Made by a program: the position numbers and the translations under genes. A DNA stretch of 14,017 nucleotides from the NCBI GenBank assembly GCA_029931905.1, contig JAOZRH010000031.1, positions 3,637 through 17,653 of the forward strand, in the 5' to 3' direction. This DNA comes from Fidelibacterota bacterium (GTDB lineage Bacteria; Fidelibacterota; Fidelibacteria; Fidelibacterales; Fidelibacteraceae). Positions 7,138-14,014 of this stretch are shown one piece after another. The notes beneath the pieces are model-generated. The model was not told where the DNA came from. It searched no databases and saw nothing but the letters and a program-made list of their open reading frames with translations. Every line of letters begins with the position of its first letter. The first letter of the stretch is position 1.

Positions 7138-9549
7138 ATGAAAAAGCAAGAATATTGTGAAATAGTTTTTCCCATTGGATTGTTCAAATCATTCTATTAT
7201 AAATGCGTTGTCGGACAAAAAAAGTTGAAGCCGGGAATGAGAATTCTTGCTCCATTTGGAATGAGAAATCAGATTGGATATTGTATTAATACCAATGTGA
7301 TTCCAGTGCATAATAATAAAATTAAATATAAAAGTATTATTTCAGTAATAGATAGTGAGCCAATTTTTACCAAGAGTCAAATTAAATTATTGAAATGGAT
7401 ATCAAAATATTATATAGCTCCATTGGGAATGGTATTTAAATCGGCACATCCAGCTGAGACAGGATTTAAAAAACATGAGTTTATTGTATTAAAATCAGAA
7501 GAAATAAGTGAATTTCCAGATAAGCTAAAAGAAAACAATTTAAAGAGATTAAAAGAGATCAATTTCCCATTAGATGGAATGATTTATTCGGAATTGGAAA
7601 ATATTGGAGATGATAAAAGAAAAATAATCCTATCTTTAATAGACAAAAAATTTTTAGTAATTGAAAATAGATGGAAGCGAACTAAGAAAGAGAAGAGTGT
7701 AAATTATATAAAGTTGTTAAAACCAGATGAAACGATTACTGGTAAAACTCAAAAATTAATTATAGATATTTTGAAAGAAATAGAAAATTCTGAAGTTAAA
7801 ATTTCAGAATTAAGATTAACTCATAAGATTTCATATTCATCAATAAATTCACTTATTAATAAAGGTGTTTTAGAGAAGTATTCAAAATCGGTTGCCGTTG
7901 ATCCATTTTCACAAGATTATTCTTCAAAAAAAAGAGATATAAGGTTTTCAGAAGAACAATTAAAAGTTATAGCTGAAATTAAAAAAAATAACGATAAATT
8001 TTTTCCTGTTTTATTGAGAGGTGTAACTGGAAGTGGGAAAACTGAGGTTTATATTGAACTCGCAAGACAACAACTTAAAAAAAATAAAGATGTTATTATT
8101 CTTGTTCCAGAAATAGCGATTACACCGCATGTTGCTGGTAGATTTAGAAGTGAATTCGAAAATAAAGTAGCGATTTGGCATAGCCAATTAAGTGCAAGTG
8201 AAAGATTATGGACTTGGTCAAAAATTCATAAAGGTGAAATAAAAGTAGTTGTTGGTGCTCGTAGTGCAATTTTTTCACCATTAGAAAACATTGGCTTAAT
8301 TGTTGTTGACGAGGAAAATGAAAACACCCACAAACAAGAAGATCCAAATCCGAGATATAATGCGAGAGATTCTGCTGTATATTATGCAAAAATATTAGAC
8401 ATTCCGGTAATTTTGGGAAGTGCTACTCCAAGTATTGAATCTTATTATCAGGCGTCAATGGGTAAATATCATTCATTGAATTTGTTGAAAAGATTTGGGA
8501 ATGCGACACAACCGAAGATTAAATTAGTTGATATGAAAAATGAGAAATATGATACGAATATTAGCAATATTTTATTACAGTCAATTTATGAAAAAATATC
8601 AAAAGGTGAGCAAGTAATAATTTTACAGAATCGCCGTGGATACAATACTTTATTGAAATGTGATAATTGTGGTGAAGTTGTTCAGTGTCCAAATTGTTCT
8701 GTTTCTTTGACCTATCATAAATCTATTGATAGATTAATTTGTCATTATTGTGGATATAGCAAAGAAAAATTCAGAAAATGTCCAAAGTGTGATAGTTATA
8801 AATTAAGAATTTTAGGAAGTGGTACTCAGAGAGTTGAGGAAATAATTTCCAAAAGAATTCCTGAGGCAAAAATTGTTCGTATGGATTATGATACTACAAG
8901 AACAAAAAATGCTCATGTTAGAATATTAAATAATTTTGAAAATAAAAAGTTTAATGTGTTAATTGGAACACAGATGATAGCTAAGGGTTTAGATTTCTCA
9001 AATGTTACTTTGGTTGGTGTTATTAATGCGGATATTGGTTTAGGATTGCCAGATTTCCGTAGTACAGAAAAGGCATTTCAATTAATATACCAAGTTGCAG
9101 GTAGAAGTGGCAGAAGCGATAAACCGGGAGAAGTAATTGTGCAAACATTTTCTCCTGAACATATTGCTATTAAAATGGCATCTCATCTTGAATTAAAAAA
9201 GTTTTATAATATAGAAATGTCGAATAGAAAGGAACTAAATTATCCTCCATTTAGCAGATTGGGATTAATTAGAATCGAAGGTACCAATCTTGATTTGATA
9301 AAAGAAGAAATTTATAGAGTACATAAAATTATTCAAAAAAATATGCAATCAAAAAATATTTTAGGTCCTGCACCATCGCCAATTGAGAAAATACAAAACA
9401 AATATCGTTGGCAAATATTGTTAAAATCAAGTAAAGATACGGATAGAAACGGTAAAAAAATGAGAGATGCAATTTTAAATATTAATAAATTGAAAATAAA
9501 TAAAAATGTTAGATTAATTATAAATATAGATCCATTATCTATAATTTAA
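7138..9549 (+). CDS. priA: Primosomal protein N', replication restart helicase
   Basis: PriA is the 3'-5' helicase that recognises abandoned replication forks and starts primosome reassembly. The 803 residues include the N-terminal DNA-binding region (about 1-105), Walker A GVTGSGKT (295-302), motif II DEEN (391-394), SATPS (428-432), eight zinc-binding cysteines (508, 511, 517, 520, 535, 538, 548, 551), IGTQMIAKGLDF (609-620), motif VI QVAGRSGRS (652-660) and a normal C-terminal domain. The usual motif II is DEEH; here the His is Asn (bases 8317-8319). The start at ATG 7138 fits the family N-terminus although no ribosome site precedes it. Only 12 bases separate it from the purine genes, so it probably heads that operon. 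Confidence 0.96.
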   Translation: MKKQEYCEIVFPIGLFKSFYYKCVVGQKKLKPGMRILAPFGMRNQIGYCINTNVIPVHNNKIKYKSIISVIDSEPIFTKSQIKLLKWISKYYIAPLGMVFKSAHPAETGFKKHEFIVLKSEEISEFPDKLKENNLKRLKEINFPLDGMIYSELENIGDDKRKIILSLIDKKFLVIENRWKRTKKEKSVNYIKLLKPDETITGKTQKLIIDILKEIENSEVKISELRLTHKISYSSINSLINKGVLEKYSKSVAVDPFSQDYSSKKRDIRFSEEQLKVIAEIKKNNDKFFPVLLRGVTGSGKTEVYIELARQQLKKNKDVIILVPEIAITPHVAGRFRSEFENKVAIWHSQLSASERLWTWSKIHKGEIKVVVGARSAIFSPLENIGLIVVDEENENTHKQEDPNPRYNARDSAVYYAKILDIPVILGSATPSIESYYQASMGKYHSLNLLKRFGNATQPKIKLVDMKNEKYDTNISNILLQSIYEKISKGEQVIILQNRRGYNTLLKCDNCGEVVQCPNCSVSLTYHKSIDRLICHYCGYSKEKFRKCPKCDSYKLRILGSGTQRVEEIISKRIPEAKIVRMDYDTTRTKNAHVRILNNFENKKFNVLIGTQMIAKGLDFSNVTLVGVINADIGLGLPDFRSTEKAFQLIYQVAGRSGRSDKPGEVIVQTFSPEHIAIKMASHLELKKFYNIEMSNRKELNYPPFSRLGLIRIEGTNLDLIKEEIYRVHKIIQKNMQSKNILGPAPSPIEKIQNKYRWQILLKSSKDTDRNGKKMRDAILNINKLKINKNVRLIINIDPLSII

Positions 9550-9561
9550 AAAGGAGCAAAA

Positions 9562-10947
9562 ATGGAAAGTATCACTAATGTAATTTCACCACAATTAAAT
9601 AAAATTCATACGGGAAAAGTGCGAGACAGTTTTCGTATTAATGAAAAAACAAGAATGATTGTTGCGACTGATAGGTTATCGAGTTTTGATAGTGTTTTAG
9701 AGACATTGATTCCTGGAAAAGGGGCAATATTAAATTCATTAGCAATGTTTTGGTTTGAGAATACAAAAGATATTATCGATAATCACTTTATTGAATCAAT
9801 TCATCCGAGTGTTTCATTGGTGAAAGAAGCGGTTCCAATAAAGTTAGAAATGATTGTAAGGGCATATATTACTGGTTCGGCTTGGAGAAAATATCAAAAT
9901 GGTGGTCGTGAACTTTCTGGTCAAAAAATACCTGATGGTTTAGAAAAAAATCAAGCTTTTCCAACTCCAATGGTAACTCCAACGACAAAAGAAGAGAGCG
10001 ATAGAGAAATTACTGAAAAAGATATTATTGCTGAAAAATGGACTACACAAGAATTATTTGATCAAATGAAAGAAATCTCGTTAAAACTTTTTGCAAGAGG
10101 TCAAAAAATATTATCTGAAAGGGGAATAATCTTAGTTGATACAAAATATGAATTTGGTTTGATTGGAGATAAATTAATTTTAATTGATGAAATTCACACA
10201 CCAGATTCTTCAAGATTTTGGTCAGCAGATGATTATAAAAAAGATTCGTCAAAAGTAGAACAAATAGATAAAGAATTTGTTAGAAATTATTTAATGAATA
10301 ATAAAATTGACGGAAAATACCCTACAAAGTTGCCAGAAAATATTGTAGCAGAAACTCAAAAAAGATATAATAATATTTTTGAAATAATTACAGGAAAAAA
10401 AATAGAGAATAATATTGAATTTGCTATTGAAAAATTGAAAAAAAATCTTGTAAAACAAAATATTATGAAAGATGGATATGTGGCAATAATTATGGGTTCT
10501 AAAGGTGATTTATCATTTAGCAAAAAAATTAAAGAAACAATTGAAAAGTACAATATATTTGTTGATACGAGAATTGTTTCTGCACATAAAAATGGCGAAC
10601 GGATTTCTGCAATTGCAGATGTATATAATAATTCGATTGAACCGGGTGCAGTTATTGCAATTGCTGGTCGTTCAAATGGACTTGGTGGTGCATTGTCAGC
10701 TAATTTGAATATTCCTGTTTTTAATTGCCCGCCGTTTAAAGATAATATTGATATGTTAACAAATATTAACTCTTCATTGGTGATGCCTTCAAATACTCCG
10801 GCAGCTACAGTTATTGACCCTAAAAACGCAGTATTAGTTGCATTGAGAAGTTTGAATATTAAAAGATTGAAAGAACAATTTTCAATAGAAATTGCAAATA
10901 TGAAAGATGGATTAATAAATGATGACAATATAGTAAAAAATGGATAA
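9562..10947 (+). CDS. purC/purE: Bifunctional SAICAR synthetase / class II AIR carboxylase (PurC-PurE fusion)
   Basis: This single 461-residue protein covers two purine steps: carboxylation of AIR to CAIR (PurE part), then ligation of aspartate to give SAICAR (PurC part). Residues about 1-280 are an Ade1-type PurC: HTGKVRDSF (16-24), ATDRLSSFD (35-43), IVRAYITGSAWRKY (98-111), TPTTKEESDREIT (139-151), DTKYEFG (193-199), DEIHTPDSSRFW (209-220). After a charged linker, residues 302-461 are a PurE domain: IMGSKGD (310-316), VSAHK (339-343), AGRSNGLGG (368-376), NCPP (388-391). The AGRSNGLG and SAHK motifs match class II PurE (Treponema denticola, vertebrate PAICS), which uses CO2 directly and needs no PurK. 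Met302 (ATG 10465) has no ribosome site before it. The start ATG has AAGGAG five bases upstream. Confidence 0.93.
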   Translation: MESITNVISPQLNKIHTGKVRDSFRINEKTRMIVATDRLSSFDSVLETLIPGKGAILNSLAMFWFENTKDIIDNHFIESIHPSVSLVKEAVPIKLEMIVRAYITGSAWRKYQNGGRELSGQKIPDGLEKNQAFPTPMVTPTTKEESDREITEKDIIAEKWTTQELFDQMKEISLKLFARGQKILSERGIILVDTKYEFGLIGDKLILIDEIHTPDSSRFWSADDYKKDSSKVEQIDKEFVRNYLMNNKIDGKYPTKLPENIVAETQKRYNNIFEIITGKKIENNIEFAIEKLKKNLVKQNIMKDGYVAIIMGSKGDLSFSKKIKETIEKYNIFVDTRIVSAHKNGERISAIADVYNNSIEPGAVIAIAGRSNGLGGALSANLNIPVFNCPPFKDNIDMLTNINSSLVMPSNTPAATVIDPKNAVLVALRSLNIKRLKEQFSIEIANMKDGLINDDNIVKNG

Positions 10948-10975
10948 TTAGAGTTTCGGAATTTAAATAATTCTA

Positions 10976-11028
10976 AAGGGAGTAAAAGTTTTGAGTATAA
11001 ATAAATTAGAATGTGAATGTTTAAAGGA
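10976..11028 (+). promoter_or_regulatory. Two competing ribosome binding sites for purB
   Basis: AAGGGAG at 10976-10982 stands eight bases before TTG 10991. AAAGGA at 11023-11028 stands four bases before the in-frame ATG 11033. The ATG start gives MAKSISPIDGRYG, close to the typical PurB N-terminus. The TTG start adds 14 residues with two cysteines (MSINKLECECLKEQ). The upstream site has the better spacing and the downstream one the better protein match, so either or both could be used. Confidence 0.5.
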
Positions 11029-12391
11029 ACAGATGGCAAAATCGATTTCTCCAATTGATGGAAGATATGGTAAAAAAACCGCTCATCTCGGACAATATTT
11101 TTCTGAATTTGCATTGATGCAAAAAAGAACAGAAGTGGAATTACAATATTTGATTGCTTTAAATAATACTGGATTATTCGAAAAATTTACTGAGATGGAA
11201 TTGTCAAATATTAAAAATATTTTGAGTGACTTTAAAAATGAATATTTTGTAAAAATTAAAACAATTGAAAACAAACTAAATCACGATGTAAAATCTGTAG
11301 AAGTATTTTTAATTGAAGAACTTTCGTTAAAAAATCCTAATATGATTCATTTTGGTTTGACTTCTGAAGATGTAAATAATTTATCTTATTCGTTATTATT
11401 AAAAGAATATTTGGAAAATGAACAAATATCACAAATTAAAAATGTAATGAAAAATATTTATGAAAAAGCAGATAATTGGAAATCAATTGTTTTTCCTGCA
11501 AGAACACACGGACAAATGGCATCACCAACTACTGCCGGAAAGGAAATGAGTGTATTTTTAAATAGAATTTTTGAACAATATAAACGATTAAGTAAATTTA
11601 AATTTTGTGGAAAATTTAATGGAGCAACTGGAAATTATTCGGCTTCATATTCAGCATTTCCAGAATATGATTGGATAAAATTTTCAAATGAATTTATTAA
11701 GAGTTTAGGATTAATTCCAAATGAGGCAACAACTCAAATAGATTCTCACGATGTTTGGGCGGAATATTTTTCTATAATTGCTCAAATAAATAGCATTTTA
11801 ATTGATTTAAATAAAGATATATGGCTCTATTTAATGCTTGGAAATTTGGCAATTAGTTCGAATAAAGACGAGGTCGGTTCTTCAACAATGCCACACAAAA
11901 TTAATCCGATAAATTTTGAAAATAGTGAAGGAAATTTGGAATTATCAAATTCTATGTTGGAATTTTTTATTCGTAAATTGACAAATAGCCGTTTACAGCG
12001 TGATCTTTCAGATAGCACAGTTTCGCGAAATTTGGGTGTTGGATTGGCTCACTCTTTCTTGGGAATGAATGAAACAATTGTTGGTTTAAAAAAGGTCGTG
12101 GTAAATGAAGAGAGATGTAAAAATGAGGTGGAAAATCATCCTGAATTACTTGCAGAACCAATTCAAACAATTCTTCGTCGAGTAGGCGTAAAAGATCCAT
12201 ATAATGAGATGAAAAAATTGACAAGAGGAAAAATAATTACTGAGCAGATGATTATTAAATTTATTGAAAATTTACAAGTTGATGAAATTGTAAAGAATGA
12301 GCTTTTGAAATTAAAAGTTGTGGATTATATTGGACAAGCGGAAAAAGTAGCACAAAATATATTAGAAAAAGTTAAAAAACATATACAATAG
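10991..12391 (+). CDS. purB: Adenylosuccinate lyase
   Basis: PurB removes fumarate from SAICAR (purine step 8) and from adenylosuccinate (AMP synthesis). The 466 residues (452 if started at ATG 11033) closely follow the E. coli-type enzyme along the whole length. Markers are SPIDGRYG (20-27), NHDVKSVE (97-104), TSEDVNNLS (124-132), ARTHGQMASPTT (170-181) with the catalytic His173, the fumarase/aspartase superfamily signature GSSTMPHKINP (296-306) with its mobile-loop serines, and LQRDLSDSTVSRNLG (335-349). It follows purC-purE by 43 bases and precedes purD by 15, so the three are surely one operon. The start codon is uncertain. Confidence 0.95.
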   Translation: MSINKLECECLKEQMAKSISPIDGRYGKKTAHLGQYFSEFALMQKRTEVELQYLIALNNTGLFEKFTEMELSNIKNILSDFKNEYFVKIKTIENKLNHDVKSVEVFLIEELSLKNPNMIHFGLTSEDVNNLSYSLLLKEYLENEQISQIKNVMKNIYEKADNWKSIVFPARTHGQMASPTTAGKEMSVFLNRIFEQYKRLSKFKFCGKFNGATGNYSASYSAFPEYDWIKFSNEFIKSLGLIPNEATTQIDSHDVWAEYFSIIAQINSILIDLNKDIWLYLMLGNLAISSNKDEVGSSTMPHKINPINFENSEGNLELSNSMLEFFIRKLTNSRLQRDLSDSTVSRNLGVGLAHSFLGMNETIVGLKKVVVNEERCKNEVENHPELLAEPIQTILRRVGVKDPYNEMKKLTRGKIITEQMIIKFIENLQVDEIVKNELLKLKVVDYIGQAEKVAQNILEKVKKHIQ

Positions 12392-12406
12392 TAAAAGGGA
12401 ATTATT

Positions 12407-13642
12407 ATGAATATAGCCATTATTGGAAGTGGTGGAAGAGAACATGCATTGGAATGGAAATTATCACAAAGTCCAAATACCGAAAAAATATTCGTTTTGC
12501 CTGGAAATGGTGGAACGGAAAATAATATTGAAATTGGTGTAACAGATTTTAAAAAAATGAAAACATTTTGTTTGGAAAATGATGTAGAATTGATTGTTGT
12601 TGGACCTGAAGTTCCACTTGTCGAAGGAATCGTTGATTATTTTTCTGATACTAATATAAAAGTATTTGGTCCAGATAAAAGAGCTTCGATACTTGAAAAT
12701 TCCAAAATATTTTCCAAAAATTTTATGAGAAAATATGATGTTGCAACTGCTGATTTTTGGAAATTTTCCGGAGATGATGACGCTACTGAAATCATTCAAA
12801 AGTTAGATGGAAATTTAGTTCTAAAATATGATGGATTAGCTGGTGGTAAAGGTGTATTTGTTTGCGATTCGATTAAAGAAGCAGTAGATTCTATTCGAGA
12901 AATTAAAAATCGTTATGGTGAGGTAGCAAATTATTTGATTGAAGAAAAACTTATTGGTCAGGAAGTTTCAATTATTGGAATTACTGATGGAAAAGATATT
13001 CAACTGCTATTATCATCACAAGATCATAAGCAAATTTATGATGGAGACAAAGGACCAAACACTGGCGGAATGGGTGCGTATTGTCCCGCAAAATTTATGA
13101 ATGATGAATTGATGAAAGAGATAAAAAACAAAATAATAAATCCAACATTAGATGGAATTTATAATGAAAAATTTAATTTCAAAGGTGTTGTATATTTTGG
13201 AATAATGCTTACTGACGATGGGCCAAAATTATTAGAATATAATGTGCGATTTGGCGATCCTGAAACAGAAGTAATATTGCCATCGTTGAAAAGCGATTTG
13301 TTAGAATTGATATTAGCATGCTTTAATGGAAATTTGTCAACTACTAATCCAGAATTTTACGAAAAATATTTTGTTGATGTTGTTTTAACTTCCGGTGGTT
13401 ATCCGAATAAATATAAAAATGGATATACAATTTCTGGGCTTGAAAAGTTATCAAATGAAACGCAAATTTTTCATGCTGGAACGAGAAAAGAAAATGGCGA
13501 AATAAAAACCAATGGTGGAAGAGTTTTGAATGTTGTTGCAAGTGGCGATGATTTAAATTCAACAATCGAAAAAGTTTATAAAGAATGCGAAAAGATTTCA
13601 TTTACAGATATTTATTATCGTAAAGATATTGGGAAGAGGTAG
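12407..13642 (+). CDS. purD: Phosphoribosylamine-glycine ligase (GAR synthetase)
   Basis: PurD joins glycine to phosphoribosylamine with ATP, the second step of purine synthesis. The 411 residues form an ATP-grasp enzyme of normal single-domain length, with no PurM or PurN fused. Visible are the N-terminal nucleotide-like motif IGSGGREHAL (6-15), VGPEVPLVEG (65-74), the ATP-grasp loop KYDGLAGGKGVFV (140-152), SSQDHKQIYDGDKGPNTGGM (203-222), and the metal/ATP site LEYNVRFGDPETEV (276-289). The start is ATG after AAAGGG (about 12393-12398). It is the last gene of the priA-pur unit. The stop TAG is followed in the same frame by a short open stretch encoding an NHEEH-type peptide. Confidence 0.96.
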   Translation: MNIAIIGSGGREHALEWKLSQSPNTEKIFVLPGNGGTENNIEIGVTDFKKMKTFCLENDVELIVVGPEVPLVEGIVDYFSDTNIKVFGPDKRASILENSKIFSKNFMRKYDVATADFWKFSGDDDATEIIQKLDGNLVLKYDGLAGGKGVFVCDSIKEAVDSIREIKNRYGEVANYLIEEKLIGQEVSIIGITDGKDIQLLLSSQDHKQIYDGDKGPNTGGMGAYCPAKFMNDELMKEIKNKIINPTLDGIYNEKFNFKGVVYFGIMLTDDGPKLLEYNVRFGDPETEVILPSLKSDLLELILACFNGNLSTTNPEFYEKYFVDVVLTSGGYPNKYKNGYTISGLEKLSNETQIFHAGTRKENGEIKTNGGRVLNVVASGDDLNSTIEKVYKECEKISFTDIYYRKDIGKR

Positions 13643-13651
13643 GGAATATTT

Positions 13652-13678
13652 AACCACGAAGAACACCAAGAACACAAG
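13652..13678 (+). repeat. NHEEH-type dispersed repeat tract
   Basis: The tract aaccacgaagaacaccaag followed by aacacaag resembles the ACCACGAAGAACACGAAG sequence scattered in many environmental bacterial genomes, often next to genes for GxxExxY proteins. Translated in the purD frame it reads NHEEHQEHK. It starts nine bases after the purD stop. The identification is from memory of the motif, not a search. Confidence 0.55.
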
Positions 13679-13699
13679 ATTTTTTAAATATGGGAATTT

Positions 13700-13716
13700 G
13701 AATATCGAATATCGAA
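13700..13716 (+). repeat. Tandem GAATATC tract
   Basis: The heptamer gaatatc occurs twice in a row followed by gaa (13700-13716). It is framed by TGGGA (13691-13695) and TCCCA (13718-13722), which can pair. Similar GAATATCGAA strings occur as dispersed non-coding repeats in some FCB-group genomes; here that is an inference from appearance. Confidence 0.5.
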
Positions 13717-13729
13717 GTCCCAAATATAC

Positions 13730-13749
13730 AAAAAAACCGCGTAGCGGTT
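13730..13749 (-). terminator. Hairpin with a T tract on the minus strand (candidate terminator)
   Basis: AACCGC (13735-13740) pairs with GCGGTT (13744-13749) around a three-base loop GTA. Seven A residues (13730-13736) run up to and into the left arm, so read on the minus strand the hairpin is followed by a T tract, the form of an intrinsic terminator for a gene converging from the right. It could equally be one of the palindromic repeat units. Confidence 0.5.
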
Positions 13750-13761
13750 AAATATCAATAG

Positions 13762-13780
13762 CTATGGGTGAAACCCATAG
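13762..13780. repeat. Eight-pair palindrome with GAA loop
   Basis: CTATGGGT (13762-13769) pairs perfectly with ACCCATAG (13773-13780) around GAA. The GGGTGAAACCC core is a form I recall in dispersed palindromic repeats of Bacteroidetes-like and Planctomycetes-like genomes. No T tract follows on either side in the right position for a standard terminator. Confidence 0.7.
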
Positions 13781-13803
13781 AAAAAGGAATCATCTATAAT
13801 CAA

Positions 13804-13820
13804 AAACTACAGAGTAGTTT
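13804..13820. repeat. Seven-pair palindrome with AGA loop
   Basis: AAACTAC (13804-13810) pairs with GTAGTTT (13814-13820) around AGA. It lies 24 bases after the preceding palindrome and has the same short-stem, three-base-loop design. Confidence 0.65.
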
Positions 13821-13893
13821 AATATTTCTTATTTTTGATCTTATTCTTTATCTAAACCTCAGTAGAAATGATATTACCAATTTAAAAACCTTA

Positions 13894-13921
13894 TTACCTT
13901 ATTGAAATATTAATAAGGTAA
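13894..13921. repeat. Ten-pair AT-rich palindrome
   Basis: TTACCTTATT (13894-13903) pairs with AATAAGGTAA (13912-13921) around an eight-base loop. The left arm contains one copy of a direct repeat: CCTTATTA at 13889-13896 and CCTTATT at 13897-13903. Either copy could pair with the right arm. Confidence 0.65.
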
Positions 13922-13933
13922 ATTTATTTACAG

Positions 13934-13961
13934 CAATGGAGCAAGCTCCCTTGTCTTTTTT
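13934..13961 (+). terminator. Hairpin with T tract, possible terminator of the purD unit
   Basis: GGAG (13938-13941) pairs with CTCC (13946-13949) around CAAG. The stem continues past one T/C mismatch with CAA (13934-13936) against TTG (13951-13953). It is followed by TCTTTTTT (13954-13961). The layout fits an intrinsic terminator on the + strand, although it lies about 290 bases after purD. The stem is short and imperfect. Confidence 0.5.
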
Positions 13962-13995
13962 CATTATTTTATCTTTGGGAGTTTGTTTTTGGAGT

Positions 13996-14014
13996 GCATT
14001 AAGCGTCTTAATGC
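13996..14014. repeat. Eight-pair palindrome with CGT loop at the window edge
   Basis: GCATTAAG (13996-14003) pairs perfectly with CTTAATGC (14007-14014) around CGT. It is the last of the palindromes and the series may continue beyond the window. Confidence 0.7.

Noticed and set aside
10465..10947. Separate purE gene starting at the internal ATG (Met302)
   Set aside because: The frame is continuous with purC, there is no stop between them and no Shine-Dalgarno sequence before 10465. It may be a relic of the original purE start but does not support a separate gene.
10356..11114. Long minus-strand open frame (252 codons) opposite the purE end and purB start
   Set aside because: It is antisense to well-recognised PurE and PurB coding sequence, has no family resemblance that I can see, and is expected by chance in biased AT-rich codon use.
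13691..13722. TGGGA...TCCCA as a further hairpin
   Set aside because: Only five pairs with a 22-base loop and no inner pairing. Too weak to list as a structure by itself.
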